From Frankia canadensis (GTDB taxonomy: Bacteria; Actinomycetota; Actinomycetes; Frankiales; Frankiaceae), in contig NZ_FZMO01000290.1 in the NCBI RefSeq assembly GCF_900197875.1, positions 1 to 42,401 of the forward strand: 42,401 nucleotides of DNA, given 5' to 3'. A program made the position numbers and the translations under genes. The stretch's first letter is position 1. Each line of letters opens with the position of its first letter. This document shows, piece after piece, positions 1 to 8,957 of the stretch. The notes below the pieces were generated by a model. It was given only the letters and a program-made list of their open reading frames with translations, ran no database searches and was not told the DNA's origin.

Positions 1-54
1 GCCCGGAACTCACCCGCAGGTGATGAGTCGGCGGCGTGGCCCGCCGGAGCGCGG

Positions 55-82
55 CGCCCGCCGGCCGCGCGACCGGCGGGCG
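55..82 (-). terminator. Hairpin downstream of ndk
   Basis: A 10-bp perfect inverted repeat (arms 55-64 and 73-82, 8-nt loop) begins 8 bases beyond the ndk stop codon. No U tract follows, as is common for actinobacterial terminators. The role is inferred from position. Confidence 0.5.
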
Positions 83-90
83 GGCGAGGC

Positions 91-504
91 TCAGCTCAGG
101 CCGGGGAAGAACAGGTCGATCTCGCGCTTGGCGGACTCGGGCGAGTCCGACCCGTGCACGAGGTTCTGGCCGATCTCCAGCGCGTAGTCCCCGCGCAGCG
201 AGCCCGGCGCGGCCTTGACCGGGTCGGTGGCGCCGATCAGCCCGCGGGACGCCTCGACCGCGCGCGGCCCCTCGGCGACCAGCGCCACCAGGGGGCCCGA
301 GGTGATGAAGTCGACCAGCTCACCGAAGAACGGCTTGGACGCGTGCTCGCCGTAGTGCGTCTCGGCGACCGAGCGCTCCAGCGTGCGCAGCTCGAGCGCG
401 ACCAGGGTGAGCCCCTTGCGTTCGAGCCGGCCGATCACCTCTCCGACGAGGCCACGGCTGACGCCGTCCGGCTTGACCAGGATGAGGGTGCGCTCGGCGG
501 ACAC
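91..504 (-). CDS. ndk: Nucleoside diphosphate kinase
   Basis: This 137-residue protein is full length for bacterial NDK. It transfers the gamma phosphate of ATP to nucleoside diphosphates through a phosphohistidine and so balances the cytosolic NTP and dNTP pools. The N-terminal [10 protein letters not shown] with Lys11 and the active-site segment NLVHGSDS with His117 are both present. The start is GTG at 504, supported by an AAGGAG ribosome site about ten bases upstream. It lies downstream of and collinear with the FolC-like gene across 103 bp, so it may be read through from that gene or have its own promoter. A hairpin follows the stop. Identity is secure. Confidence 0.97.
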   Translation of the reverse strand: MSAERTLILVKPDGVSRGLVGEVIGRLERKGLTLVALELRTLERSVAETHYGEHASKPFFGELVDFITSGPLVALVAEGPRAVEASRGLIGATDPVKAAPGSLRGDYALEIGQNLVHGSDSPESAKREIDLFFPGLS

Positions 505-607
505 GGTTCTCCTTCTCGATCAGTGACGTCGTCGTCCTCGGGAACCCGCGGGCCCCTCGTCAACTTACAGGGTGCCCGCGTCATCTCCATGGCCGAACCG
601 GGCCTCC

Positions 608-2128
608 TCAGGAGCGCAGCAACACCCGGGCGCGACCCACAACGGGTGCCGAACCCGTCACCAGGACACCCGCGCCGCCCAGGTCCCCGTCCTCCTCCGC
701 GAGGCGGACGGCGTCGTCGATCGCGTCGTCGAGGCGCACGGCGACCTCCACCCGGTCCGCCCCGAACACCCCCGCCGCGACCGCCGCGAGATCGTCGACG
801 GGCAGCGCCGCGGGCGTCACGCCCGTCGTGACGACAACCGTGGACAGAACCGGTTCGAGGGCGGCGAGCAGGTGGGCGGCGAGCGCCTCGTCGCCCTCGA
901 CGGCCAGCACGCCGACGAGGACCTCGAAGGTGAACGCCTCGTCGAGGGCGCTCGCGAGGGCCGCGGCCGCGACCGGATCGCCGGCGACGTCCAGCACGAT
1001 GGACGGGCTGCGGCGCACGACCTCGAGACGGCCCCGGCCGTCCACCTGGGCGAGCCCCGAGCGGAGCGCGTCGATGTCGAGCTGGTTGCGCCCGCCGCCG
1101 AGGAACGCCTCGACGGTGGCGAGCGCGACGGCGGCGTTGTGCGCCTGGTGCGCGCCGTGCAGCGGGAGGAACAGCTCCTCGTAGGTACCGCCGAGTCCCT
1201 TCAAGGTGATCATCTGGCCGCCGACGGCGACCCGGCGGCCCACCACGCCGAACTCCAGGCCCTCGCGGGCGACGGTCGCCCCGACCGCGGCCGCCCGGCG
1301 CAGCAGCGCCCGCGCGGCCGGCAGCGACTGCTGCGCGAGCACGACCAGCACGTCGGCGCGGATCGCCCCGCCGACCGGAGCCGCGATCCGCTCCAGCGCC
1401 GCCGCCTCGCCATCCCCACCGCCGCGGGCGTCCCCATCGGCGGGAGACCCTCCCCCAGGGCGGACATCCCCGTCGGCGCCGAGGGACCCACCGTCGCCAG
1501 CGGCAGCGCGCCGCATCGGCTCCGTGCCGTCCGCGAGTACGCCGGCCTCGTCTGCGTCCGCCTCGGACACGGCCAGCGGCGTGATCGCGGCGACCGGCCC
1601 GTCGAGCAGGTCGGCCAGGTCACCGAGCTCGGTCGCGCCGTCCCAGCCGGACTCGACGACGGCCAGGTCGACCGGGGCGTCCGCGAAGGCCGCGAAGGTG
1701 ACCGCGGCGAGCAGCTCGAAGGCGCACAGGCGCCCGTCGTCCTCGATCAGCGGCAGGTAGGGGGCGATGTCGTCATAGGCGCGGTCGAGCACGTCCGCCG
1801 GGATCTGCGCGCCAGCGAGCCCCACCCGCGCGGCGGCGCCGAGCCAGTCGGGCGAGCGCAGCGAACCGGCGCGGATGCCGAAGCCGTCGAGGAGCGCGGT
1901 GATCGCCGCGACGGTCGAGCTCTTGCCCACCGACCCGGCGACGACGATGCTCGGGAACGCACGCTGGGGATGGCCGAGCAGGTCCAGCAGCCGGCGCAGC
2001 CGGGGCATCCCGGCCGGCCGCGCCACCCCCAGCCGGCTCGCGTACGCGGCGGCGAAGGTGGGCACGCCCTCCCCCGCCGAATCGGTCGGCCCGGCCGTGA
2101 TGCCGGCGTTCGCGGCGGCGCCTGTCAC
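608..2128 (-). CDS. FolC-like Mur-ligase paralogue, probably degenerate
   Basis: This 506-residue protein aligns by eye with folylpolyglutamate synthase along its length: a P-loop GSVGKSS at about 65-71 where FolC has GTNGKTS, then a central Mur-ligase domain and a C-terminal domain. Several FolC signatures are altered. VVEVGLLGRWDATN becomes VVESGWDGATELGD, and the LDGAHNP motif becomes LDVAGDP at 379-385. A Gly/Asp/Ala-rich, probably disordered stretch (about 190-243) sits where FolC carries its metal-binding DH segment. It could be a pseudoenzyme, a regulator of FolC, or a ligase with another substrate. It is divergent from canonical folC (154 bp between starts) and upstream of ndk. The GTG start at 2128 lies 7 nt after a TAGGAT box, so the mRNA may be leaderless. 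Confidence 0.8.
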   Translation of the reverse strand: MTGAAANAGITAGPTDSAGEGVPTFAAAYASRLGVARPAGMPRLRRLLDLLGHPQRAFPSIVVAGSVGKSSTVAAITALLDGFGIRAGSLRSPDWLGAAARVGLAGAQIPADVLDRAYDDIAPYLPLIEDDGRLCAFELLAAVTFAAFADAPVDLAVVESGWDGATELGDLADLLDGPVAAITPLAVSEADADEAGVLADGTEPMRRAAAGDGGSLGADGDVRPGGGSPADGDARGGGDGEAAALERIAAPVGGAIRADVLVVLAQQSLPAARALLRRAAAVGATVAREGLEFGVVGRRVAVGGQMITLKGLGGTYEELFLPLHGAHQAHNAAVALATVEAFLGGGRNQLDIDALRSGLAQVDGRGRLEVVRRSPSIVLDVAGDPVAAAALASALDEAFTFEVLVGVLAVEGDEALAAHLLAALEPVLSTVVVTTGVTPAALPVDDLAAVAAGVFGADRVEVAVRLDDAIDDAVRLAEEDGDLGGAGVLVTGSAPVVGRARVLLRS

Positions 2129-2135
2129 AACCCTG

Positions 2136-2141
2136 ATCCTA
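2136..2141 (-). promoter_or_regulatory. -10 box TAGGAT, probably giving a leaderless mRNA
   Basis: On the minus strand TAGGAT fits the actinobacterial -10 consensus TANNNT. It ends 7 nt before the GTG at 2128, which would put the transcription start at or next to the start codon. No convincing -35 box was seen. Confidence 0.4.
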
Positions 2142-2282
2142 CGAGTCCGGACGACCCCGCCTCCGCGGGCGGGCGGCCGACCGTGTCACCTGCCTCATTC
2201 GCCTCCGCGAGCAGATCAACCGACTCGTCCGGGTTGCGCGAGTCGCTACTGTCGTGCGGGGTGAAGGAGGCGGGAACAGCTG

Positions 2283-3587
2283 GTGACGTGGACGTACGAG
2301 GCGGCGTGCGCCGCGCTGGCCAGGTCGGTGGACCTGGAGAAGCAGGCGATCACGAGCGAGCCGCCGGTGCCGAGCCTGGCGCGGATGCGGGAGCTGGCCC
2401 GCCGGCTCGGTGACCCGCAGCGCCGGTTCGACCTGATCCACCTGACCGGCACGAACGGCAAGACGTCCACGGCACGCATCGCGGCCGCGCTGCTCGGCGC
2501 CGCTGGGCTGCGCGTCGGGCTCTACACCAGCCCGCACCTGGAGCGTGTCAACGAGCGCCTGGTCGGCGACGGGGTGCCGATCGACGACGACGCCTTCGCC
2601 GCCTGCGTCGGCGCGGCCGTCGACGCCGCGGCGCCGATGGCCGAGCGGCCGACCTTCTTCGAGCTGCTCACCGCGGCCGCCTACCACTGGTTCGCCGAAC
2701 GCGGTGTCGACGCGGCGGTCGTCGAGGTGGGCCTGCTCGGGCGCTGGGACGCCACCAACATCGCCGACGGCCGGGTCGCGGTGATCACCGGGATCGGCGC
2801 TGACCACCTGGACTACGCCGGCAGCCTCGCGGGTGTGGCGCGGGAGAAGGCCGGCATCGTCAAGCCGGGCGCGCGCCTCGTGCTCGGCGAGATCGAGGCC
2901 CGCTTCGACGACGTGTTCGCCGCCGCCCCGGCGTCGCGGGTGCGCCGCGGCGGTCACGACTTCGCGATGGACGACGCCCACCCCGATCCGGCGGGTCGGC
3001 GGGGGGACCTGCGTACGCCGCTGGCCCGCTACGACGGCGTGCTGCTGTCGCTGCATGGCGCCTACCAGGACATGAACGCGGCCTGCGCGCTCACGGCGGT
3101 GGAGGAGTTCCTCGACCGGCCGCTGCCCGACGCCGTGGTGCGGGAGGGCCTGGGCGCGGTGCGGGCGCCGGGCCGGCTGGAGATCGTCGGCGATCGGCCG
3201 CTGGCCGTGCTGGACGGGGCGCACAATCCGGCGGCGGCGGCGGCACTCGCCCGCTCGCTCGCCGAGGAGTTCCCCGACCGGCGGTGGACCGTCGTCTACG
3301 GGGCGCTGCGCGGGCACGACTTCGAGGGCACCCTGGCGGAGCTGCCCGCGGACCGGATCGCCGCCCTGGTGTGCTGTGAGCCGGACTCGCCCCGGGCGAT
3401 CCCGGCCGAGCAGGTCACGGCGGCGGCCCGGCGGCGGGGAATCGTCGCGGACGCCGTGCCGCCCGTCGCCGACGCGGTCCGGCTTGCCATGGAACGGGCG
3501 GCGAGCAGCGGAGCGATCCTCGTGACCGGGTCCTTCTACCACCTCAGCGAGGCCCGCAGGGTCCTGGCTGCCGTCACGCGGCCCTGA
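2283..3587 (+). CDS. folC: Dihydrofolate synthase / folylpolyglutamate synthase
   Basis: This 434-residue enzyme ligates glutamate to dihydropteroate and adds further gamma-glutamates to folates, using ATP, in the cytosol. Diagnostic motifs are intact: the P-loop GTNGKTS (56-62), the TSPHL segment, VVEVGLLGRWDATN, GADHLDYAGS, the EKAGIVKPGA lysine region, and LDGAHNP at 310-316 in the C-terminal domain. The start is GTG at 2283 with AAGGAGG at 2264-2270. The gene is convergent with clpX and divergent from its degenerate paralogue. This is presumably the working folate enzyme. Confidence 0.95.
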   Translation: MTWTYEAACAALARSVDLEKQAITSEPPVPSLARMRELARRLGDPQRRFDLIHLTGTNGKTSTARIAAALLGAAGLRVGLYTSPHLERVNERLVGDGVPIDDDAFAACVGAAVDAAAPMAERPTFFELLTAAAYHWFAERGVDAAVVEVGLLGRWDATNIADGRVAVITGIGADHLDYAGSLAGVAREKAGIVKPGARLVLGEIEARFDDVFAAAPASRVRRGGHDFAMDDAHPDPAGRRGDLRTPLARYDGVLLSLHGAYQDMNAACALTAVEEFLDRPLPDAVVREGLGAVRAPGRLEIVGDRPLAVLDGAHNPAAAAALARSLAEEFPDRRWTVVYGALRGHDFEGTLAELPADRIAALVCCEPDSPRAIPAEQVTAAARRRGIVADAVPPVADAVRLAMERAASSGAILVTGSFYHLSEARRVLAAVTRP

Positions 3588-3730
3588 CACTCCCCAGCGG
3601 GCACGCGACCCCGGCTCTCCAGCGACGCGGCCCCGTCACCACGACGGACAGCGGCCGTCTGCCGTGCCGCCGGCGCTCGCCGCTCAGGCAGGCGCCGCCG
3701 CGCGGCCTGGGCAGGCCTCGCCGCGCCCCG

Positions 3731-3758
3731 GGCAGGCCTGCCGTCCGCTCAGGCGGAC
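3731..3758. terminator. Inverted repeats between convergent folC and clpX
   Basis: Two short perfect dyads lie back to back: the 12-bp palindrome GGCAGGCCTGCC (3731-3742), and GTCCGC/GCGGAC with a 4-nt loop (3743-3758), which overlaps the clpX stop codon. The 161-bp gap holds no other recognisable gene. A bidirectional terminator is plausible but unproven. Confidence 0.35.
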
Positions 3759-5038
3759 TTCTCCTGGCGGGGAGCCCGCTTGGAGGCGACATCGCGGGGC
3801 ACGATGGTCGGGTTGACGTGCTCGAGAACGACCTCCCGGGTGACGACCACCCGGGCGACATCCTTGCGGCTCGGGATGTCGTACATCACCGAGAGCAGCA
3901 CCTCCTCCATGATCGCCCGCAGGCCGCGGGCGCCGGTGCCGCGCAGGATCGCCTGGTCGGCGATGGCCTCCAGGGCGTCGGAGGTGAAGTCGAGGTCGAC
4001 GTTGTCGAGCTCGAACAGGCGCTTGTACTGGCGGACCAGCGCGTTCTTCGGCTCGGTGAGGATGCGGATCAGCGCCTCGCGGTCGAGGTTCGACACGCTC
4101 GTGATGACCGGCAGCCGGCCGATGAACTCGGGGATCATGCCGTACTTCAGCAGGTCCTCGGGCATGATGTCACCGAAGACGTCCGAGGAGTCCGGGTCGT
4201 CCTTGCCGTGCAGCACCGCGCGGAAGCCCAGCGACTTCTTGCCGATCCGCGACTCGATGATCCGGTCGAGCCCGGCGAAGGCACCACCCACGATGAACAG
4301 GACGTTCGTCGTGTCGATCTGGATGAACTCCTGGTGCGGGTGCTTGCGCCCGCCCTGCGGCGGCACGCTGGCCGTCGTGCCCTCGAGAATCTTCAGGAGG
4401 GCCTGCTGGACACCCTCACCCGACACATCTCGGGTGATACTGGGATTTTCGGACTTCCGGGCTATCTTGTCGACCTCGTCGATATAGATGATCCCGGTTT
4501 CAGCCTTCTTGACGTCATAGTCCGCGGCCTGGATGAGCTTGAGCAGTATGTTCTCGACGTCCTCGCCGACATACCCGGCCTCGGTCAGCGCGGTGGCATC
4601 GGCGATGGCGAACGGCACGTTGAGCATCCGGGCCAGCGTCTGGGCCAGCAGGGTCTTGCCGCAGCCGGTCGGGCCGAGCAGCAGGATGTTGCTCTTCGCG
4701 AGCTCGACCTCGCCCTTGGCGCCCTCACCGCCCGCGGTTCCGCCGGCCTGCACCCGCTTGTAGTGGTTGTAGACGGCGACGGACAGCGTCTTCTTCGCCG
4801 TCTCCTGGCCGACCACGTAGCCGTCGAGGAACTCGTAGATCTCCCGCGGCTTGGGGAGCTCATCCCACTTGAGCTCGGAGGACTCGGAGAGCTCCTCCTC
4901 GATGATCTCGTTGCACAGATCGATGCACTCGTCGCAGATATAGACGCCAGGGCCGGCGATGAGCTTTTTCACCTGCTTCTGCGATTTGCCGCAGAACGAG
5001 CACTTGAGCAGGTCACCGCCATCACCGATGCGTGCCAC
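3749..5038 (-). CDS. clpX: ATP-dependent Clp protease ATP-binding subunit ClpX
   Basis: This 429-residue AAA+ unfoldase recognises substrates, unfolds them with ATP and feeds them to ClpP. The N-terminal C4 zinc domain (Cys13, 16, 35, 38) is followed by Walker A GPTGCGKT, the pore-loop segment GYVGEDVEN, Walker [11 protein letters not shown], and a loop KKSLGF at the place of the ClpP-docking IGF loop. I set the start at GTG 5038, giving the family's usual N-terminus [13 protein letters not shown]; the frame stays open to 5131 but those 31 residues look non-coding. It lies 490 bp downstream of clpP2 on the same strand, so it may have its own promoter. Confidence 0.97.
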   Translation of the reverse strand: MARIGDGGDLLKCSFCGKSQKQVKKLIAGPGVYICDECIDLCNEIIEEELSESSELKWDELPKPREIYEFLDGYVVGQETAKKTLSVAVYNHYKRVQAGGTAGGEGAKGEVELAKSNILLLGPTGCGKTLLAQTLARMLNVPFAIADATALTEAGYVGEDVENILLKLIQAADYDVKKAETGIIYIDEVDKIARKSENPSITRDVSGEGVQQALLKILEGTTASVPPQGGRKHPHQEFIQIDTTNVLFIVGGAFAGLDRIIESRIGKKSLGFRAVLHGKDDPDSSDVFGDIMPEDLLKYGMIPEFIGRLPVITSVSNLDREALIRILTEPKNALVRQYKRLFELDNVDLDFTSDALEAIADQAILRGTGARGLRAIMEEVLLSVMYDIPSRKDVARVVVTREVVLEHVNPTIVPRDVASKRAPRQEKSA

Positions 5039-5511
5039 CGAGGACTCAGTCCCTTCGTCCAGACGATGGTGTCGCCTGCGTGTCAGGGGCGGTTGACACC
5101 GCCCGGTCGTCGCGTGTCTGCCTGCAACCATCCCCGTGGGGACGGTACCCCGCCGAGCGACCCGGTGAGTGCCCTATCGCTCGGCTCATACCGGTCAGCC
5201 TACGGTCACCTCGGCCGTCCTCGCGCGTCCACGCCGTCCTGTTAGGCCAACGCGTCACGCGAGTGGTCGCGCTGGCCGAATTCGCACCCGTCGGCGCGTC
5301 GCACATGATATTTGCCCGTGATGACCGGGGTTGGGCGGAGTCGTCACGTCGCCCAGGTGCCCCTGGCAGGGCGGCGGCGCCACAGTGGACGCCGCAGCGG
5401 ACCGGCCCGCCGCGGCGCACGGTCCGCCGGGGCCCCGGGCGGGTAGCCGTGTCCCGGGGCCGGCACCTGTACACGGCCGGCCCCGGAGCACGCGTACCGC
5501 CGCCCGGTCAT
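5039..5511 (-). promoter_or_regulatory. clpP2-clpX intergenic region; weak clpX promoter candidate
   Basis: This stretch contains only overlapping frames of compositional origin; none resembles a protein I recognise. On the minus strand a possible promoter for clpX is CTGACC (5193-5198), a 16-bp spacer, then TAGGGC (5171-5176), about 130 bp upstream of the start codon. Both hexamers are poor matches. Confidence 0.2.
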
Positions 5512-5527
5512 CCGCCCCTGCGGGCGG
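5512..5527 (-). terminator. Hairpin after clpP2
   Basis: CCGCCC and GGGCGG are separated by CTGC and lie directly beyond the clpP2 stop codon. It could end the clpP1-clpP2 transcript or only attenuate it before clpX. There is no U tract. Confidence 0.35.
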
Positions 5528-5528
5528 C

Positions 5529-6215
5529 TCAGTTCGTGGTGGCGAGCCGCGAGGACTTGCGGGTCTTGATCACCTCGTCGATGAGACCGTAGTCCTTGGC
5601 CTCATCGGCGCTGAAGATCTTGTCGCGCTCGATGTCCTTGCGGATGTCCTCTTCCTTGCGGCCGGTGTGCGTCGCGAGCATCCGCTCCAGCAACGAGCGC
5701 ATCCGCAGGATCTCGCGGGCCTGGATCTCGATGTCGCTGGACTGGCCCTCGCCCGACGCGGACGGCTGGTGGATGAGGATCCGGCTGTTCTCCAGCGCGA
5801 ACCGCTTGCCCGGGGTACCCGCCGCCAGCAACACCGCCGCCGCCGACGCCGCCTGGCCCATGCAGATCGTCGAGATGTCCGGCCGCACGAACTGCATCGT
5901 GTCGTAGATCGCCGTCAACGACGTGAACGACCCACCCGGCGAGTTGATGTAGATCGAGATGTCCCGATCCGGATCCTCCGACTCCAGGAACAACAACTGC
6001 GCCATCACGTCGTTCGCCGACACGTCGTCGATCTGCACACCCAGGAAGACGATCCGCTCCTTGAGCAGCTTCGAGTACGGGTCCATGCCGTACTCGCCGC
6101 GCGACGTCTTCTCGATGATGTTCGGCAGGACGTACCGGCCCTGCGGCGGAGTCGCGGCGGCGGCCTGGCGGGCCTGCTCAAACCGCAGCTGCTGGTAGAG
6201 CGTCTCGTGGAACAT
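5529..6215 (-). CDS. clpP2: ATP-dependent Clp protease proteolytic subunit (second copy, ClpP2)
   Basis: This 228-residue serine peptidase (family S14) is a subunit of the tetradecameric Clp chamber. The nucleophile Ser lies in GQAASAAA and the catalytic His in ILIHQPS, with the usual SPGGS substrate-binding segment upstream. It starts at ATG 6215, 60 bp after the clpP1 stop, so the two are very likely cotranscribed. In actinobacteria such pairs form mixed ClpP1P2 particles; I infer the same here. Confidence 0.96.
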   Translation of the reverse strand: MFHETLYQQLRFEQARQAAAATPPQGRYVLPNIIEKTSRGEYGMDPYSKLLKERIVFLGVQIDDVSANDVMAQLLFLESEDPDRDISIYINSPGGSFTSLTAIYDTMQFVRPDISTICMGQAASAAAVLLAAGTPGKRFALENSRILIHQPSASGEGQSSDIEIQAREILRMRSLLERMLATHTGRKEEDIRKDIERDKIFSADEAKDYGLIDEVIKTRKSSRLATTN

Positions 6216-6275
6216 GGTGGCTGCCTCCGGAAACGGATGACGACGGTGCGATCCGGGGTGAGCGGACGGAGCCGC

Positions 6276-6917
6276 TCAGCTCACCGGGCCTTCGCTGGGG
6301 ACCTGGCGGGCCTGCTGGACGACGTGGTCGACGAAGCCGTAGTCCTTGGCCTCCTCGGCGGTGAACCACCGGTCCCGGTCGGAGTCGCGCTCGATCTGCT
6401 CGATCGGCTGGCCGGTGTGGAACGCGATCCGCTCCTGCATCATCCGCTTGGTGTAGAGCATCTGCTCCGCCTGGATGGCGATGTCGGAGGCGGTGCCGCC
6501 GATGCCACCGGAGGGCTGGTGCATCATGATCCGCGCGTGCGGCAGCGAGTACCGCTTGCCGGGCGCGCCCGCGCACAGCAGGAACTGGCCCATCGACGCG
6601 GCGAGCCCGAGCGACACGGTGGCGACGTCGTTCTCGACGAACTGCATCGTGTCGTAGATCGCCATACCGGCGCTCACCGAGCCACCGGGCGAGTTGATGT
6701 AGAGGAAGATGTCGCGGGTCGGGTCCTCCGCGTTGAGCAGCAGCAGCTGCGCACAGAGGGCGTTGGCGATCGCATCCTCGACCACGGACCCGAGGAAGAC
6801 GATCCGGTTGGCCAGCAGACGGTTGAACACCTGATCGTCGAAGGCTGGTCCACCCTGGCCAGGCGAACGGAGCTCCGGACCCGGAACGGGCAGGCGCGGA
6901 ACTGCGAGGTTACTCAC
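6276..6917 (-). CDS. clpP1: ATP-dependent Clp protease proteolytic subunit (first copy, ClpP1)
   Basis: This 213-residue ClpP has the catalytic Ser in LGLAASMGQ and the His in IMMHQPSGG. It is the promoter-proximal gene of the clpP1-clpP2 pair. Its N-terminal 25 residues are Pro/Gly-rich and longer than the mature enzyme needs, so processing is likely. A ClgR-like dyad lies about 95 bp upstream, matching the known control of actinobacterial clp genes. The trigger factor gene is the next gene upstream, separated by a strong hairpin. Confidence 0.96.
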   Translation of the reverse strand: MSNLAVPRLPVPGPELRSPGQGGPAFDDQVFNRLLANRIVFLGSVVEDAIANALCAQLLLLNAEDPTRDIFLYINSPGGSVSAGMAIYDTMQFVENDVATVSLGLAASMGQFLLCAGAPGKRYSLPHARIMMHQPSGGIGGTASDIAIQAEQMLYTKRMMQERIAFHTGQPIEQIERDSDRDRWFTAEEAKDYGFVDHVVQQARQVPSEGPVS

Positions 6918-7009
6918 GGTCAGCTCCTCGGCTTCCTCACATGGGGCGGCTGATTGACCGGCTCGACACTATCTGTGACACGCGCGAGTTCCGGCCGTTC
7001 AGGCTCGAT

Positions 7010-7026
7010 GTTCGCGCTGGGCGTGA
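7010..7026 (-). promoter_or_regulatory. ClgR-like operator upstream of clpP1
   Basis: The minus strand reads CACGCCCAGCGCGAAC, that is CGC-N5-GCG with flanking A and AAC. The actinobacterial ClgR consensus, as I remember it, is CGCYNANRGCGWW. This site matches it except at the R position. It lies between tig and clpP1, where ClgR sites are expected. Confidence 0.45.
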
Positions 7027-7141
7027 GGACCGGCCGGTTCGGACGGACGGCCGGCGACGGCCCGCGACCTTCGGCGACGGATCGTCGCCGCGGCGCGGCC
7101 GCAGGATCCCCCTGCCCAGCCATCCCGTACCCCGGGGAGCA

Positions 7142-7174
7142 CACCGGCCCTCGGACCAGGTCCGAGGGCCGGTG
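7142..7174 (-). terminator. Strong hairpin downstream of tig
   Basis: A 15-bp perfect stem (7142-7156 with 7160-7174) with a 3-nt loop begins about 20 bases after the tig stop. No U tract follows. It should largely insulate clpP1P2 from trigger factor transcription. Confidence 0.75.
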
Positions 7175-7193
7175 GCCCGGATGACGGGAACGA

Positions 7194-8708
7194 TCAGATG
7201 TCGCGGTCCCCGGCGTCGCCCGTGGCGGCCTCGGCCGCTCCCGGCTCCGCCTGCGCGGTGGCGGGCTGCGCGGTGGCGGGCTGCGCGGTGGCGGGCTGCG
7301 CGGCCTCGGCGGCCTCCTCGGTGCCGGCCGGCGCGTCCTCGGCGGCCTCGTCCACGTCGTCGGCCTCGGCGGCCTCGTCCGTGTCGGGCGCGGGCCGGGC
7401 CGGCAACGCGAGCTCCACCGGCGCGCCGGAGCCGTCGACGACGGTGGCGTTCTCCAGCAGGAGGAACAGTGCCTTCGTCCGCAGCACGTCGGCCATCAGC
7501 GCCTGCAGGCCCTCGCCCTGGGCGAGCTGCTGCGCGAAGACGTCGGGCTGCATCCCCGACCGCTGGGCGCGCATGATGACCTGCTCCATCAGCTCACCCT
7601 GGTCGATCCCGATCGACTCCACGTCGATGACCGCGTCGAGGATGAACTGCGAACGGATCGCCTTGCCCGCCGACTCGCGGACCTCGGCGTCAAACTCCTC
7701 GGCGGACTGGCCGAGGGTCTCCAGGTAGGCGGCGCGGTCGGTGCCGATGTGCTCCAGCTCGTGGGACAGCCGGTGCTCGCGGGCCTCGATCTCGCCGGTG
7801 AGCAGTGAGTCGGGCACCGGCACGTCGACCCGCTCGAGCAGACCCTCCAGCAGCTTCTCCCGCGCCTGGCCGACCTGCTCGGCGCGCCGGGACTGCTCGA
7901 GCCGCTGGCGCACGTCCGCGCGCAGCTCGCCCAGGGTGTCGAACTCGCTGGCGGTGGTGGCGAAGTCGTCGTCGAGGGCGGGCAGCTCCTTCTCCTTGAC
8001 CCCGCGGACCGTCGCGGTGACCTCGGCCGGCTGGCCGGCCTGGTCACCGGCGAGCAGCTCGGTGGTGAAGGTGCGCGACTCGCCGTCGGCGGCGCCGATG
8101 ATCGCCTCGTCCAGACCCTCGACCAGGTTCCCGCTGCCGACCTCGTAGGACAGCCCGGTGGCCTCGGCACCCTCGACGGGCTTGCCGTCCGCCTCCGCGG
8201 ACAGGTCCAGCGAGACGAAGTCACCCGACTGGACGGGCCGCTCGACCGGCGTGAGCTGGGCGAAGCGGTCACGCAGCGCGCCGAGCTGCTCCTCTACCTG
8301 CTCGTCGGTGACCTCGACCGCGTCCACCGTGACCGTCAGGTCGGAGAACTCGGGCAGGGTCAGCTCGGGGCGGACGTCGACCTCGGCGGTGAACACGAGG
8401 TGACCGCCGTCAGCGAACTCGGTGATGTCCACCTCGGGCCGCGAAAGGACGTCGACCTCCTCGGCCTGCACGGCCTCGGAGTACAGCTGCGGCAGCGCCT
8501 CCTGGACCGCCTCGTCGAGGATCACTCCCCGACCGAGCCGCTGGTCGAGGATGCGCGGCGGAACCTTGCCCGGCCGGAAACCCGAGACCCGTACCTGGCG
8601 GGCGAGCTTGCGATAGGTGGCATCGAGCGAGGGCTTGAGCTCGTCGAAGGGCACCTCGACGGTGAGCTTGACCCGGGTCGGGCTGAGGGTCTCCTTGGTG
8701 GCCTTCAC
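7194..8708 (-). CDS. tig: Trigger factor, ribosome-associated chaperone and prolyl isomerase
   Basis: This 504-residue protein binds near the ribosome exit tunnel and helps nascent chains fold. The ribosome-docking signature GFRPGKVPP lies at about 43-51, an FKBP-type isomerase domain at about 155-240, and the helical chaperone domain follows to about residue 425. A long acidic, Ala/Glu-rich tail follows, ending in repeats of ATAQP; the family usually stops near 430-460 residues. The start is GTG 8708 with AGGAG about 12 nt upstream. It is the usual neighbour of clpP and clpX. Confidence 0.97.
   Translation of the reverse strand: MKATKETLSPTRVKLTVEVPFDELKPSLDATYRKLARQVRVSGFRPGKVPPRILDQRLGRGVILDEAVQEALPQLYSEAVQAEEVDVLSRPEVDITEFADGGHLVFTAEVDVRPELTLPEFSDLTVTVDAVEVTDEQVEEQLGALRDRFAQLTPVERPVQSGDFVSLDLSAEADGKPVEGAEATGLSYEVGSGNLVEGLDEAIIGAADGESRTFTTELLAGDQAGQPAEVTATVRGVKEKELPALDDDFATTASEFDTLGELRADVRQRLEQSRRAEQVGQAREKLLEGLLERVDVPVPDSLLTGEIEAREHRLSHELEHIGTDRAAYLETLGQSAEEFDAEVRESAGKAIRSQFILDAVIDVESIGIDQGELMEQVIMRAQRSGMQPDVFAQQLAQGEGLQALMADVLRTKALFLLLENATVVDGSGAPVELALPARPAPDTDEAAEADDVDEAAEDAPAGTEEAAEAAQPATAQPATAQPATAQAEPGAAEAATGDAGDRDI
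7251..7303. repeat. 15-bp tandem repeat in the tig C-terminal tail
   Basis: The unit CTGCGCGGTGGCGGG occurs three times perfectly (7251-7295) plus an 8-base partial copy. It encodes the ATAQP-type repeat in the acidic tail. Being a multiple of 3, copy changes would keep the frame. Confidence 0.95.
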
Positions 8709-8763
8709 GGCGCGGCGGTCTCCTGGTACGACGTTGGACGGGGTGACACGCCGAGGCTATCGG

Positions 8764-8836
8764 TCGGGGCGGGGAGACTCGAACTCCCGATCTCCTGCAC
8801 CCAAAGCAGGCGCGCTAGCCACTACGCTACGCCCCG
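8764..8836 (-). tRNA. tRNA-Pro, anticodon UGG
   Basis: The minus strand folds into a full cloverleaf of 73 nt. It has a 7-bp acceptor CGGGGCG/CGCCCCG with discriminator A, an anticodon arm CCTGC-TTTGGGT-GCAGG with anticodon TGG, and a T arm GGGAG-TTCGAGT-CTCCC. CCA is not encoded. Confidence 0.95.
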
Positions 8837-8883
8837 AGGCGTCGCACGCTTATCCTACGGGGTAAGCTCGCACCGATCACCCC

Positions 8884-8957
8884 GCGGGTGTAGCTCAATG
8901 GCAGAGCCCCAGCCTTCCAAGCTGGCCATGCCGGTTCGATCCCGGTCACCCGCTCCA
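8884..8957 (+). tRNA. tRNA-Gly, anticodon UCC
   Basis: The sequence folds into a cloverleaf: acceptor GCGGGTG/CACCCGC, a short D arm, an anticodon arm CCAGC-CTTCCAA-GCTGG with anticodon TCC, and a T loop TTCGATC. The 3' CCA (8955-8957) is encoded, unlike in the adjacent tRNA-Pro. The two tRNA genes are divergent with about 47 bp between them. Confidence 0.96.

Noticed and set aside
2139-3590. Minus-strand frame of 483 codons across folC
   Set aside because: It is the antisense shadow of the well-supported folC gene, with an Arg/Gly/Pro/His-biased composition.
5258-5271. CGCGA-N4-TCGCG dyad upstream of clpX as a ClgR site
   Set aside because: The spacing between the CGC and GCG triplets does not fit the ClgR pattern.
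5331-6953. Plus-strand frame of 540 codons across clpP1 and clpP2
   Set aside because: Antisense to two conserved genes; the sequence shows only complements of ClpP codons.
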